Shown: positions 31,865-40,990, counted from the first letter of the stretch. The stretch is 41,095 bases of DNA from Bradyrhizobium sp. Ai1a-2 (GCF_000426245.1 NZ_AUEZ01000073.1:1-41095); one strand, 5' to 3'. The notes: generated by a model not told the origin, from the sequence alone. Made by a program: numbers and translations.

Positions 31865-33466
31865 TTAGTTTTTGGGCTGACCGAAATCGAGCGGCGGCAA
31901 CTCGATCTGCGGCACCTCGATCTTCACCTTGTCCAGGTCGACGTCGAGCGGCTTGTCGAGCAGGCCAGTTACGACCACCGGGAAGGCGATCACCAGCGCC
32001 ACCATGATGAGCTGCAAGCCGATCCAGGGCAGTGCGCCCCAATAGATGTCGGAACTCTTCACTTCCTTCGGCGCCACGCCGCGCAGATAGAACAATGCGA
32101 AGCCGAACGGCGGGTGCAGGAACGAGGTCTGCATGTTCACGCAGAGCATGACGCCGAACCAGATCAGCGCCGCGTCGGGGCCGACGACCGGCGCCAGGAT
32201 CTTCTGCGCGACCGGTGCGATCATCGGTAGGATGATGAAGGCGATTTCGAAGAAGTCGAGGAAGAAGGCCAGGAAGAAGATGAAGAGGTTGATGAAGATC
32301 AGGAAGCCCCAGACGCCGCCGGGCAGCGAGGTCAGATGGTGCTCGAGCCAGACGCCGCCGGAGACGCCGAGGAACACGACCGAGAAGCAGGTCGAGCCGA
32401 TCAGGATGAAGGTGACCATGCAGGTGATACGCATGGTCGTCTCGTAGCCCTGCTTGATCAGGTCGCGCAGATCGGGAATGCGCACCGCCTCGAGGCAGAT
32501 CCAGACCACTGCAAGATAGGTGATGGCGAACATGATCTTGAAGACCAGGTTCTCGCTGTAGAGGATCGCGACGATGGTGCCGATGCCTGCGGCAATGACG
32601 CCGGCGATCATCACCTTGTGGCCGGTCGAGCTGAAATCCTTGTGGTGGATCGCGGCGAGCACGATGGCGCCGACCGCGCCCATGGCGCCGGCTTCGGTCG
32701 GCGTCGCAAGGCCCATCATCATGGTGCCGAGCACGACAAAGATCAGCACCGCGGAGGGGATGATGCCGAGCAGGCATTTCTTCCACAGCGCCCAGCCGGT
32801 CAGCGTGCGCGCTTCCAACGGCACCGCCGGCACGTGACTCGGTTTGAAGATACCAAGCACGAAGGTGTAGCCGGCGAACAGGATGATCTGGAAGATCGAT
32901 GGTCCCCAGGCGCCGAGATACATGTCGCCGACCGATTTGCCGAGCTGGTCGGCGAGCACGATCAGGACCAGCGATGGCGGCACCAGTTGCGTGATGGTGC
33001 CGGAGGCCGCGAGCACGCCGGTGATGTAGCGTATGTTGTAGCCGTAGCGGATCATCACCGGCATCGAGATCAGCGCCATCGCGATCACCTGCGCCGCGAC
33101 CGTGCCGGTGATCGCGCCCAGGATGAAGCCGACGATGATGACGGAATAGCCGAGCCCGCCGCGGATCGGGCCGAACAACTGGCCCATCGAATCCAGCATG
33201 TCCTCGGCAAGCCCGCACCGTTCCAGTATCGCGCCCATGAAGGTGAAGAAGGGGATCGCGAGCAGGAGCTCGTTGGAGAGCACGCTGCCGAAGATGCGGC
33301 CGGGGATCGCCTGCAGGAAGTTGAGGTCGAAGAAGCCGAGATAGATCGAGAGGAATCCGAACGAAAGCCCGACTGCGGCCAGCGTGAACGCCACGGGATA
33401 GCCGATCAGCATGGCAATGATCATGCCACCGAACATCAGTGGCGGCATCATCTCCAGCGTAATCAT
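31865..33466 (-). CDS. dctM: TRAP transporter large permease (DctM / FcbT3-like)
   Basis: A 533-residue inner-membrane protein with about 12-13 hydrophobic helices: the energy-coupled, substrate-translocating subunit. MFGGMIIAMLIGYPVAFTLA starts the DctM domain; the segment LLAIPFFTFMGAILERCG is conserved, and a long loop with GLATPTEAGAMGAVGAIVL is typical of the mannitol/chloroaromatic subclass. It is longer than most DctM (about 430) because of loops and a C-terminal Asp/Lys/Pro-rich tail. Its ATG overlaps the stop of dctQ by four bases, so translation is coupled. No binding protein gene is next to it; the two TakP-like proteins at 12.5 and 15.3 kb are candidates. Confidence 0.93.
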   Translation of the reverse strand: MITLEMMPPLMFGGMIIAMLIGYPVAFTLAAVGLSFGFLSIYLGFFDLNFLQAIPGRIFGSVLSNELLLAIPFFTFMGAILERCGLAEDMLDSMGQLFGPIRGGLGYSVIIVGFILGAITGTVAAQVIAMALISMPVMIRYGYNIRYITGVLAASGTITQLVPPSLVLIVLADQLGKSVGDMYLGAWGPSIFQIILFAGYTFVLGIFKPSHVPAVPLEARTLTGWALWKKCLLGIIPSAVLIFVVLGTMMMGLATPTEAGAMGAVGAIVLAAIHHKDFSSTGHKVMIAGVIAAGIGTIVAILYSENLVFKIMFAITYLAVVWICLEAVRIPDLRDLIKQGYETTMRITCMVTFILIGSTCFSVVFLGVSGGVWLEHHLTSLPGGVWGFLIFINLFIFFLAFFLDFFEIAFIILPMIAPVAQKILAPVVGPDAALIWFGVMLCVNMQTSFLHPPFGFALFYLRGVAPKEVKSSDIYWGALPWIGLQLIMVALVIAFPVVVTGLLDKPLDVDLDKVKIEVPQIELPPLDFGQPKN

Positions 33467-34002
33467 TGGGTCGGCCTCTCGTACTTTGCGTCGATCGTCA
33501 CATAGCCCTGCAGCGCCGCGATGCGCTTGATCACCTCCGAGACGCCTTGCAACGCCAGCATCACGAAACCGGATGGAATGACGAACTTGATCGGCCAGCG
33601 GATCAGGCCGCCGGCGTTGCTTGAGATCTCGCCGACCGCATAGGACTGATAGAAGAACGGCCAGGACAGATAAGCGAGCAGCAGACAGGCCGGGATCAGG
33701 AAGAACAGCGTGCCGATCAGGTCGAGCCAGAGCTGGCCGCGCTCGGACAGCATGAGATAGAAGATCTCGACCCGGACATGTTCATTGCGCTTGAAGGTGT
33801 AGGACGCGCCGAACATCACAAGGACGGCGAACATGTACCACTGCGCTTCAAGCCAGCCGTTCGAGCTATAGGAAAAGGCGTAGCGGATCATCGCATTGCC
33901 GGCGCTGACGAGACAAGCAATCAAAACCAAGAGGTTGCAGATATAGCCGATCTTCTCATTGAGCCGGTCAATGGCTGTACTCAATCCCAGCAAAGGGCGC
34001 AT
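33463..34002 (-). CDS. dctQ: TRAP transporter small permease (DctQ / FcbT2-like)
   Basis: A 179-residue inner-membrane protein with four hydrophobic helices, which stabilises the large permease and helps docking of the binding protein. Conserved family features include NAMIRYAF after helix 1, WLEAQWYMFAVLVMFGASYTF with the conserved Glu-Gln-Trp, and RNEHVRVEIF. I use ATG 34002, which has GGAG at six bases; a GTG at 34020 would add six residues. The stop codon overlaps the dctM start (ATGA), so the pair form one operon in the order dctQ-dctM. Confidence 0.9.
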   Translation of the reverse strand: MRPLLGLSTAIDRLNEKIGYICNLLVLIACLVSAGNAMIRYAFSYSSNGWLEAQWYMFAVLVMFGASYTFKRNEHVRVEIFYLMLSERGQLWLDLIGTLFFLIPACLLLAYLSWPFFYQSYAVGEISSNAGGLIRWPIKFVIPSGFVMLALQGVSEVIKRIAALQGYVTIDAKYERPTQ

Positions 34003-34339
34003 TATAGTCTCCGCGGCCACGCCAAACGCGCGCCGATTGTATCAACGAGCATCGCTACGCCACCGCGCCAACGCGCGTGGTGCTACGGCTCACCTCTACG
34101 AGCGATTGCAATGCCAGTCCTCCCCGTTGTGTGCTTCTGCCGTCTTGGCTGCACCGGGTAGGGCAGCGGCCTGTCCGGCCGGGCTGGCGTGAAAGCTGCC
34201 GCACCATTTCAGCGCGGATTGATAACGTCAATCGGAAAATGGGCATATTGACGCGGGGACAAGCCGCTGTATGGGCTTGGTGAATCCCGGTCCAATCAGG
34301 CGCTTTCGCGAAGGCTGCCGGGGTGGAGGCGCGCGGCCG
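34003..34339. other. Region between dctQ and moaA
   Basis: About 337 bases holding the dctQ promoter region and the moaA 3' flank. An ATTGATAACGTCAAT palindrome lies at 34218-34232; its spacer is five rather than six bases, so it is not a standard FNR/FixK site. No gene is seen. Confidence 0.4.
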
Positions 34340-35374
34340 TCAGCCGCCGGTGACGCTCATGTGCCGGCTGACGCTCGGGCGGTTGTGGCGGCGGTCGATG
34401 ATGAAATCGTGCCCCTTCGGCTTCAATCCGATGGCGCGGTCGATCGTGGCCGACAACAGCTCGTTGTCTGCCGAAGCGCGCAGCGGTTTGCGCAAATCGG
34501 AGGCATCCTCGTGGCCCAGGCAGGTGTGCAGCGTGCCGGTGCAGGTGATGCGCACGCGGTTGCATGACTCGCAGAAGTTGTGAGTCATCGGCGTGATGAA
34601 GCCGAGCTTGCCGCCGGTCTCACTGACGCGGACATAGCGGGCAGGACCGCCGGTGCTCTCGTCGAGATCGGTCAGCGTGAACTGCTTTTCCAGCCGGGCG
34701 CGGAGAAGCGACAGCGGTACATACTGATCGATGCGGCCGGCGCCGATGTCGCCCATCGGCATGACCTCGATCAAGGTCAGCCCCATGCCCTTGCCGTGCG
34801 CCCACTCCATCAGCGAGGGGATCTCGTCCTCGTTCATGTTCTTGAGCGCCACCGCGTTGATCTTGACCGCAAGCCCTGCGGCGCGCGCTGCCTCGATGCC
34901 GGCCAGGACCTTGTCGATATCGCCCCAGCGCGTGATCGCGCGGAACTTGTCGGCATCGAGCGTATCGAGCGAGACGTTGATGCGGCGCACGCCGCAATCG
35001 GCGAGTTCGGAGGCGAAGCGCGCCAGCTGCGAGCCGTTGGTGGTCAGCGTCAGTTCATCGAGCGCGCCGCTGCCAAGATGCCGCGACAGCGAGCGCAACA
35101 GCGTCATCACGTTGCGGCGCACCAGCGGCTCGCCGCCGGTGAGGCGGAGCTTGCGGACGCCCTTGGCGATGAAGGCCGAGCACAGCCGGTCGAGCTCTTC
35201 CAGCGTCAGGAGATCGGCCTTCGGCAGGAAGGTCATGTCTTCCGACATGCAGTAGAAGCAGCGCAGATCGCAGCGATCGGTGACCGAGACGCGCAGATAG
35301 CGGATCGTCCGGCCGAACGGATCGGTCATCGGACGGAACAGGGATTCGGAGGAGGGAAGCGAAATCGCGCTCAT
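34340..35374 (-). CDS. moaA: GTP 3',8-cyclase, molybdenum cofactor biosynthesis
   Basis: A 344-residue radical SAM enzyme that converts GTP to (8S)-3',8-cyclo-7,8-dihydroGTP, the first step of molybdopterin synthesis. The N-terminal cluster is C35-x3-C39-x2-C42 (DRCDLRCFYCM), and GGEPLVRR follows. The C-terminal cluster ligands are in NFCESCNRVRITC, with the substrate-binding Arg nearby. It ends in Gly-Gly, the conserved tail needed for activity. Length is normal. The ATG at 35374 has no strong ribosome binding site (GGCGTG). It is transcribed alone; no other moa gene is in the window. Confidence 0.95.
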   Translation of the reverse strand: MSAISLPSSESLFRPMTDPFGRTIRYLRVSVTDRCDLRCFYCMSEDMTFLPKADLLTLEELDRLCSAFIAKGVRKLRLTGGEPLVRRNVMTLLRSLSRHLGSGALDELTLTTNGSQLARFASELADCGVRRINVSLDTLDADKFRAITRWGDIDKVLAGIEAARAAGLAVKINAVALKNMNEDEIPSLMEWAHGKGMGLTLIEVMPMGDIGAGRIDQYVPLSLLRARLEKQFTLTDLDESTGGPARYVRVSETGGKLGFITPMTHNFCESCNRVRITCTGTLHTCLGHEDASDLRKPLRASADNELLSATIDRAIGLKPKGHDFIIDRRHNRPSVSRHMSVTGG

Positions 35375-35508
35375 TCACACGCCTTGCAAACGCCTTGCTC
35401 GGCGGAGCCGGACGAAAGGACGTGACGCTCCGCTAACACAATCTAGGCAGCTTGCTACCGTCCGACAATGCGTTCCGTCAAACAGTGCAGTGCGAACATG
35501 CAATTTAA

Positions 35509-35610
35509 AGCGTTTTCGAGCGAAGTGGACACCGGTTCGCGTGAGGAAAACGCGTCAAAACAAGGAATCTAGAGCTTCGGTTCTGATTCAATCAGAACCG
35601 AATTGCTCTA
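35509..35610. repeat. Interspersed repeat family B, copy 2
   Basis: AGCGTTTTCGAGCGAAGTGG to GCTCTAG, including a near-perfect 27-base palindrome at 35576-35602 with arms TTCGGTTCTGATT. The palindrome lies just after the lipoprotein gene and could act as its terminator, and the TAG stop of that gene is its outermost part. Confidence 0.88.
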
Positions 35611-36090
35611 GCGCTGCACTGGCGCGTTCGGATCGGGGAAGGCCGAGCCATTGGCTGCAGCAGGTTCGGCCGCGGGTGGTGCTGCTGCTGCAGCAGCAGT
35701 GGCCGGCTTGGGCCGCTTCGGCCGTGGCTTGCGCGCCCTCGGCGGCGGAGCCGCGGGCTTTAGTTCCGCAACCACGGGATTGGGGTCGAGCACGGTCGAG
35801 GCGGGCGTTGTGAGGTCGCCGGGGTTGCGGACCACCGTGACCGGAACCGTGGCCGGCTCATACTTCGGCAGGTTGAAAGTGACGGAGAAACCGCTGTCGG
35901 GCGCCGCTACCGAGACGGTGCAGGGCGTTTTGCAGCCCGGTCCGACCGAGGTCACCGCATCAGCGCCCGGAGGCGCCGATTCGAGCTGAACCTGGACCGG
36001 CGCAGGCGCCGACTTGAACGAATCCCAAGAAAAAGACGAACACCCCGCCAGGCTTGCCCCGGCGACGGCAATCGCGATGACACGACGCAT
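35608..36090 (-). CDS. Lipoprotein with Pro/Ala-rich C-terminal tail
   Basis: A 160-residue lipoprotein. The signal peptide MRRVIAIAVAGASLAGC has the lipobox LAGC (14-17), so Cys17 is lipidated. Residues 30-95 form a PEGA-like beta domain: VQLESAPPGADAVTSVGPGC, then TPCTVSV, the usual Pro-Gly pattern with two extra cysteines. The last 50 residues are Pro-, Lys- and Ala-rich (RKPRPKRPKPAT then poly-Ala), which suggests a periplasmic linker spanning peptidoglycan. The stop codon TAG falls in a family B repeat. The function is unknown. The ATG at 36090 has AGGTGG upstream. Confidence 0.82.
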   Translation of the reverse strand: MRRVIAIAVAGASLAGCSSFSWDSFKSAPAPVQVQLESAPPGADAVTSVGPGCKTPCTVSVAAPDSGFSVTFNLPKYEPATVPVTVVRNPGDLTTPASTVLDPNPVVAELKPAAPPPRARKPRPKRPKPATAAAAAAPPAAEPAAANGSAFPDPNAPVQR

Positions 36091-36240
36091 ATTGATCCAC
36101 CTAACTGTGGCTGAGAGCCACAATCCCCGGCCGGACCATATGAGGGTGGGCAGTGCGGCGCAACGGCGCAGGGCGGATTCGCCCGACGATGGTTAATAAG
36201 GATGCGGTGCGTTGCAGAAAAGCAACGTTAGCTCAGTAGG

Positions 36241-36927
36241 TTAGGAGATATTCACAGCCCTGGCGAGGCTATCGACAGCCGCCGGCAGCTCGCGCATATG
36301 GCCGATCAGCCGGTCCGGCTTCAGTTCGGCGATAGGTACGTCGGTATAGCCGAATTCGACCCCGATCACCGGGATACCCGCGCGTCGGGCGACCCCGACA
36401 TCCGTTCCGGCATCGCCGACCATGACCGCGGAGGACAACTGTCCCCCAGCCCGCGCCACCGTTTGCCGGAGGATCGCCGGATCCGGTTTCGAGACCCCGA
36501 AGGTGTCAGCGCCGCAGATCGCGGCAAACCGCCCGCTCAGGCCGAGCTGATCGAGCAGGAGCCTTGACAGGAACTCGAGTTTGTTGGTGCAGACCGCGAA
36601 GCGGAACCCCTGCGTGGCAAGCTCGTCCAGCGCGGTTTCCAGCCCTTCGAACGGGCGCGATTCGTTGGCGATATGGGCGGCGTAATAGTCGATGAAATCC
36701 GTGGTCAGCCGGCTGACGTCGTCGGTGCTGACGTGGCGGCCTTCGACCTCAAGCGCGCGTTCGATCAATCTGCGGGCGCCGGCGCCGATCATGGTCCGCG
36801 CCGACGGCAGCGGCACTGGGGCCAAGCCCTCGCGGCTCAGCACGTGATTGAGCGCGCTGATCAGGTCGGGCGCGGTATCGACGAGGGTACCGTCGAGATC
36901 GAAAACGACAATGCCGGGAGGACTCAT
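36241..36927 (-). CDS. gph: Phosphoglycolate phosphatase, HAD family
   Basis: A 228-residue cytoplasmic HAD hydrolase that removes phosphate from 2-phosphoglycolate formed in DNA repair and by Rubisco oxygenation. HAD motif 1 is FDLDGTLVD (D10 nucleophile, D12 acid), motif 2 is in VCTNK near 112, motif 3 is the Lys in SKPDP near 150, and motif 4 is VGDAGTDVG near 172. The helical cap sits between motifs 1 and 2, as in subfamily IA. ATG 36927 gives the normal N terminus; the longer frame would translate a family A repeat. Substrate assignment is likely but other phosphate esters are possible. Confidence 0.88.
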   Translation of the reverse strand: MSPPGIVVFDLDGTLVDTAPDLISALNHVLSREGLAPVPLPSARTMIGAGARRLIERALEVEGRHVSTDDVSRLTTDFIDYYAAHIANESRPFEGLETALDELATQGFRFAVCTNKLEFLSRLLLDQLGLSGRFAAICGADTFGVSKPDPAILRQTVARAGGQLSSAVMVGDAGTDVGVARRAGIPVIGVEFGYTDVPIAELKPDRLIGHMRELPAAVDSLARAVNIS

Positions 36928-36990
36928 CGTCTCTTGGCTATCGTTTCCGGCGCCGTCATGCAAGAGAAGAGGGCGGACTTCGCTGCGCAT

Positions 36991-37115
36991 AGAGCATGAT
37001 CCGGAAAAGTGGAAACTGGATTCCCCTCGCGACAAACGCGACGCGTTTGCGCGGACATCATGCTCAAATAAAAAGATGAGATCATGATCGGATTGCGTCC
37101 AATCGGATCATGATT
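36991..37115. repeat. Interspersed repeat family A, copy 4
   Basis: AGAGCATGATCCGGAAAAGT, the insert ACAAACGCGACGCGTTTGCG, TCATGCTC and the tail GATCATGATCGGA / AATCGGATCATGATTC. It is the longest copy, nearly the same plan as copy 1. It fills the space between divergent gph and the SDR gene, up to the SDR ribosome binding site. Confidence 0.88.
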
Positions 37116-37131
37116 CTGAGGGAGGCGCTCC

Positions 37132-37965
37132 ATGCGTGAACTTGCCGGCAGAACAGCCTTTGTCACGGGCGGCGCCAGCGGCATCGGCCTTGCGCTCGGC
37201 CGCGCGTTCGCGGAGGCGGGCATGAAGGTGATGCTCGCCGACATCGAGGCGGAGGCGCTGGAACGCGCCGTCAAGAGCCTGGCTCAGTTCGGGCCGAGCG
37301 TGAGGGGCACGATCTGCGATGTTGCCGATCCCGCAAGCGTCGAGGACGCCGCCGGCGCCGCGTTCGATGCCTTCGGCAACGTCCACATTCTCTGCAACAA
37401 TGCCGGCGTCGCCGCCGGCGGCGGCATCGACGCCATCTCGCTCGAGAGCTGGCGCTGGGTGATCGATGTCAACCTGCTGGGCGTGGTGCACGGCATCGCA
37501 AGCTTCCTGCCGCACATGCGCAAGCACGGCGAGGGCGGACACATCGTCAACACGGCCTCGATGGCGGGGATGAACGCCGACCTCGGTTTCAGCCCTTACT
37601 CGGCGACCAAATTCGCCGCTGTGAGCATATCCGAGGGACTGGCTTTGCGGCTCAAGCCATTTGGTATTGGCGTCAGCGTGCTGTGCCCGAGCTTCGTGCG
37701 GACCCGTATCGGCGAGAGCGGACGCAACCGGCCTCCGCGCTACGGTCCGACGCCGGCGCTCGATCCGGACAGCCCGGTGGCTGCCATGGTCGCCGAGATC
37801 GCGCGGCAATTGGAGGCTGGCATCGACCCAGCCGATGTTGCCGCACGCGTCCTTGCCGCCATCCGGGAGGATCGCCTCTATATCTTCACCCATCCCGGCA
37901 TGCGGGCCCAGGTCGAGGCGCGGTTTGCCGCGATCCTGGCCGCGATGGACGAGGTCTCCAATTAA
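37132..37965 (+). CDS. Short-chain dehydrogenase/reductase
   Basis: A 277-residue NAD(P)-dependent oxidoreductase. TGGASGIGLALG (12-23) is the cofactor loop, DI after VMLA (about 36) suggests NAD, NNAG is near residue 88, and the catalytic Ser (NTASMAG) and YSATK are in place near 142 and 157. It is longer than a classical SDR by about 25 residues at the C terminus. The substrate is unknown. The ATG at 37132 has GAGGGAGG nine bases upstream. It stands alone downstream of a family A repeat, before rpiA. Confidence 0.9.
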   Translation: MRELAGRTAFVTGGASGIGLALGRAFAEAGMKVMLADIEAEALERAVKSLAQFGPSVRGTICDVADPASVEDAAGAAFDAFGNVHILCNNAGVAAGGGIDAISLESWRWVIDVNLLGVVHGIASFLPHMRKHGEGGHIVNTASMAGMNADLGFSPYSATKFAAVSISEGLALRLKPFGIGVSVLCPSFVRTRIGESGRNRPPRYGPTPALDPDSPVAAMVAEIARQLEAGIDPADVAARVLAAIREDRLYIFTHPGMRAQVEARFAAILAAMDEVSN

Positions 37966-38225
37966 TCTTTCGGTTGAGGACGAAGCATCGCGTAGCTGGA
38001 AGAAAGCGTGGAAAAACAGTGCGCTGGCGGCCGATTCTGATCGAATATTAAAACTGCGGTCCGCCGCCGCCCAAGGCGCTATTGGCGCTGTCCCTGCGCG
38101 CAAAAGGGGGCTAGATATGCGCCCGCCGGAGCGGGGATGGGGCCGCTCCCAAGCCTCAAAGAACTAGTCCCGCGAACAAGCTTCGAGAACAAGTCTCTAG
38201 AACAAGTCCTGGGAAATCGTCGCAC

Positions 38226-38924
38226 GTGGACATGGACGGATTGAAACGACAGGCCGCGGCGCGTGCCCTGGAAGAGGTGCGCGACGGCATGAAGCTCGGG
38301 CTCGGCACCGGCTCCACGGCCAAGCATTTTGTCGACCTGCTCGGCGAGAAGGTGCGGGCCGGCATGAAGGTCGTGGGCGTGCCGACCTCAGAGGCGACCC
38401 GCGCGCAGGCGGAAGCCTGCGGCATTGCGCTCACCACGCTGGACGAGATCGATCACCTCGATCTCACCATCGACGGCGCCGATGAGGTCGATCCCGCGCT
38501 CAACCTGATCAAGGGCGGCGGCGGCGCGCTGCTCCGCGAGAAGATCGTGGCGGCCGCATCCGATCGCATGATCGTGATCGCCGACGACAGCAAATGGGTC
38601 GATGCGCTCGGCCGTTTCCCGCTGCCGGTCGAGGTGATCCCGTTCGGGCTCGCGGCGACCAAGGCGGCGATCGCCAAAGCCTTTGCGGAGGCCGGCGTTG
38701 CCGGACAGATGGTGCTGCGGACGGCCAAAGACGGCCACGTTTTTGTCACCGATGGCGGCCACTGGATTATCGACGCCCACCTTGGACGGATAGCGGACGC
38801 GCCGCGCCTGGCCGGGCTGCTGAGCGTGATCCCGGGGGTTGTCGAGCATGGGTTGTTCATTGGCCTCGCCGGCATGGTGGTGCTGGCGGGTGCGCAGGGA
38901 ATTCGCGTTGTTGAACGGCGCTGA
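38226..38924 (+). CDS. rpiA: Ribose-5-phosphate isomerase A
   Basis: A 232-residue pentose phosphate pathway enzyme that interconverts ribose 5-phosphate and ribulose 5-phosphate. GLGTGSTAKHFVDLL (about 24-38), TIDGADEVDPALNLIKGGG with the catalytic Asp (80s) and a Glu in LREKI, then KWVDALGRFPLPVEVIPFG are all present. GTG 38226 or ATG 38232 may be the start; both are close to the conserved N terminus. A hairpin ACGGCG-CTGA-CGCCGT overlaps the stop (38915-38930). The next gene starts 25 bp later, so they are probably one operon. Confidence 0.94.
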   Translation: MDMDGLKRQAAARALEEVRDGMKLGLGTGSTAKHFVDLLGEKVRAGMKVVGVPTSEATRAQAEACGIALTTLDEIDHLDLTIDGADEVDPALNLIKGGGGALLREKIVAAASDRMIVIADDSKWVDALGRFPLPVEVIPFGLAATKAAIAKAFAEAGVAGQMVLRTAKDGHVFVTDGGHWIIDAHLGRIADAPRLAGLLSVIPGVVEHGLFIGLAGMVVLAGAQGIRVVERR

Positions 38925-38949
38925 CGCCGTAAATTCGGGGAGAATTGGA

Positions 38950-39492
38950 ATGACGAGCTTTGTACGGATTTTGTCGGCCGCCGGCCTTGCGTTGGGCGTG
39001 GCCCTGACCGCCGTATCGGTGAGCGCGCAGCAGAAGGCGCCGGCTCCTGCGGCGGCGCCTTCGCTGAAGGAAGGCTCGCCCGCGGCGATCGCGGCCGCCA
39101 AGGAAATCCTCAAGATGAAGAACGCGAGCGCGATGTACGCCAACGCCGTTCCCAACATCGTGCTGCAGACCAAGGAAAGCCTGCTGCAGTCGAACCTCAA
39201 CTATCAGAAGGACCTCAACGAGGTCGCCACCATCGTCGCCAAGAACCTGGCCGGCCGCGAGCAGGAGATCGGCGACGGCATGGCCAAGGTCTATGCCAAC
39301 GAATTTACCGAGCAGGAACTGAAGGACCTCGTCACCTTCTACAAGTCGCCGCTGGGCCAGAAGCTGCTCGCCAGCGAGCCCCGGGCAATCCAGTTCTCGA
39401 TGTCCTATATGAACCAGTGGGCGCAGCAGTTCTCCGAGATTGTGAACGCCCAGTTCCGGGCCGAAATGCGCAAGCGCGGCAAGGAGATCTGA
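38950..39492 (+). CDS. Secreted DUF2059 family protein
   Basis: A 180-residue protein with a Sec signal (about 1-26, cleavage after VSA). A short Ala/Pro linker (QQKAPAPAAAPS) precedes the DUF2059 domain: helical, with VYANEFTEQELKDLVTFYKS and PLGQKLL as the most conserved segments. The function is not established; in related genomes it lies between rpiA and gor. The ATG at 38950 has GGGGAG at good spacing; a longer frame would overlap rpiA. An interspersed repeat separates it from gor. Confidence 0.88.
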   Translation: MTSFVRILSAAGLALGVALTAVSVSAQQKAPAPAAAPSLKEGSPAAIAAAKEILKMKNASAMYANAVPNIVLQTKESLLQSNLNYQKDLNEVATIVAKNLAGREQEIGDGMAKVYANEFTEQELKDLVTFYKSPLGQKLLASEPRAIQFSMSYMNQWAQQFSEIVNAQFRAEMRKRGKEI

Positions 39493-39498
39493 TTCTCA

Positions 39499-39577
39499 AG
39501 AGCACGATCCGGAAAAGTGGATGCCGGTTTTCCCTCGCGACAAACGCGAAGCGTTTGCGCGGAGATCATGCTCAAGA
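39499..39577. repeat. Interspersed repeat family A, copy 5
   Basis: AGAGCACGATCCGGAAAAGT, CGCGAAGCGTTTGCG and ATCATGCTC, without the second hairpin seen in copies 1 and 4. It fills most of the gap between the DUF2059 gene and gor. Confidence 0.88.
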
Positions 39578-39598
39578 AAGCTTTAGGACACAGGCGCC

Positions 39599-40990
39599 AT
39601 GGCTGATTACGACGTCGATCTGTTCGTCATCGGGGGCGGTTCCGGCGGGGTTCGCGCCGCGCGCATCGCCGCCGGCCATGGCGCCAAGGTCATGGTCGCC
39701 GAAGAGTACCGGATGGGCGGTACCTGCGTGATCCGCGGCTGCGTGCCGAAAAAACTGTTTGTGATCGGCTCGCACGTCCATCAGGAGATCGAGGACGCCG
39801 CCGGCTTCGGCTGGACCATCCCGCAAGTCTCGTTCGACTGGCCGACGCTCGTCGCCAACAAGGACAAGGAGATCGCGCGGCTGGAAGCGGCCTATACCAC
39901 CAATGTCGAGAAATCCGGCGCGCACATCGCCAAGACCCGGGCCGTCTTCGAGGACGCGCACACGCTGCGTCTTGCGACCGGCGAGACGGTGAAGGCCAAC
40001 TATGTATTGATCGCAACCGGCGGCGCGCCCAATCACGGGCCCGAGATTCCCGGCATCGAGCACGTGATCTCCTCCAACGAGGCGTTTCATCTCGCCGAAT
40101 TGCCGCGGCGCATCGTGATCCAGGGTGGCGGCTACATCGCGCTGGAATTCGCCGGCATCTTCGCCGGCTTCGGTTCCGACGTCACGGTGATCTACCGTGG
40201 CGACAATATCCTGCGCGGCTTCGACGAGGATGTCCGGGAGCACGTCCGCTCCGAGATGGAGAAGCGCGGCATCACCATCCTGACCGGCTGCACCGTCACC
40301 AAGGTCGACCGTCACGGCAAGGAATTCACCACGCATCTGTCGAACGGCTCGAGCCTCGCCTCCGAGAAGGTGATGTTCGCGATCGGCCGGCATCCGAACG
40401 TCGCCAATCTCGGCCTGGAAAAGGCGGGCGTCGCCATCAACCCGAACAATGGCGGCATCGCGGTCGATGCCTGGTCGAAAAGCTCGGTGTCGAACATCTA
40501 CGCAATCGGCGACGTCACCCATCGCCACAACCTGACGCCGGTCGCGATCCGCGAGGGCCACGCCTTTGCCGACACCGTGTTCGGCAAGCGCCCGGTCCAG
40601 GTCGATCACAGCAACATTCCGACGGCGGTGTTCTCGCAGCCGGAGGTCGGCATGGTCGGTCTGACCGAAGCCGAGGCGCGCGCGCAGTTCAGCCACGTCG
40701 ACATCTACAAGACCAGCTTCCGGCCGATCAAGGCGACCATGTCAGGCCGCGACACCCGCGTGCTGATGAAGCTCGTGGTCGACGGCGTCAGCGACCGCGT
40801 GCTCGGCTGTCACATCGTCGGCGATTGCGCCGCCGAGACCATCCAGGCGGTCGCGATCGCGGTGAAGATGAAAGCAACCAAGGCCGATTTCGACGCGACC
40901 TTCGCACTGCATCCGACCGCCGCCGAAGAACTCGTGACCATGCGCACCCCGACCGTGCGTTACGTTAGACAGGCCGCCGTAGCGCCGTAG
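39599..40990 (+). CDS. gor: Glutathione-disulfide reductase
   Basis: A 463-residue FAD- and NADPH-dependent disulfide reductase of the cytoplasm. GGGSGGVRAARIAAGHG is the FAD-binding loop, the redox-active pair is C43-x4-C48 (GTCVIRGCVPKK), GGGYIALEFAGIFAGFG is the NADPH site, and HPTAAEELVTMR at the C terminus supplies the catalytic His-Glu pair. Gor-type basic residues at the NADPH ribose are consistent with YRGDNILRGFD. Length is normal. The ATG at 39599 follows TTAGGA. It is the last gene of the rpiA-DUF2059-gor run. Confidence 0.95.
   Translation: MADYDVDLFVIGGGSGGVRAARIAAGHGAKVMVAEEYRMGGTCVIRGCVPKKLFVIGSHVHQEIEDAAGFGWTIPQVSFDWPTLVANKDKEIARLEAAYTTNVEKSGAHIAKTRAVFEDAHTLRLATGETVKANYVLIATGGAPNHGPEIPGIEHVISSNEAFHLAELPRRIVIQGGGYIALEFAGIFAGFGSDVTVIYRGDNILRGFDEDVREHVRSEMEKRGITILTGCTVTKVDRHGKEFTTHLSNGSSLASEKVMFAIGRHPNVANLGLEKAGVAINPNNGGIAVDAWSKSSVSNIYAIGDVTHRHNLTPVAIREGHAFADTVFGKRPVQVDHSNIPTAVFSQPEVGMVGLTEAEARAQFSHVDIYKTSFRPIKATMSGRDTRVLMKLVVDGVSDRVLGCHIVGDCAAETIQAVAIAVKMKATKADFDATFALHPTAAEELVTMRTPTVRYVRQAAVAP

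Noticed and set aside
31860..33218. 452-residue open frame in another frame of dctM, and a 389-residue antisense frame at 32336-33505
   Set aside because: Both are Arg/His/Asp-rich shadows of the DctM frame and have no family features.
34218..34232. ATTGATAACGTCAAT palindrome upstream of dctQ
   Set aside because: The spacer between TTGA and TCAA is five bases, not six, so it is not a proper FNR/FixK box.
36210..36240. Segment with GTTAGCTCAGTAGGTTAG that recalls a tRNA D-arm
   Set aside because: No acceptor stem, anticodon arm or T-arm can be placed around it; it looks like a chance match beside a small hairpin.
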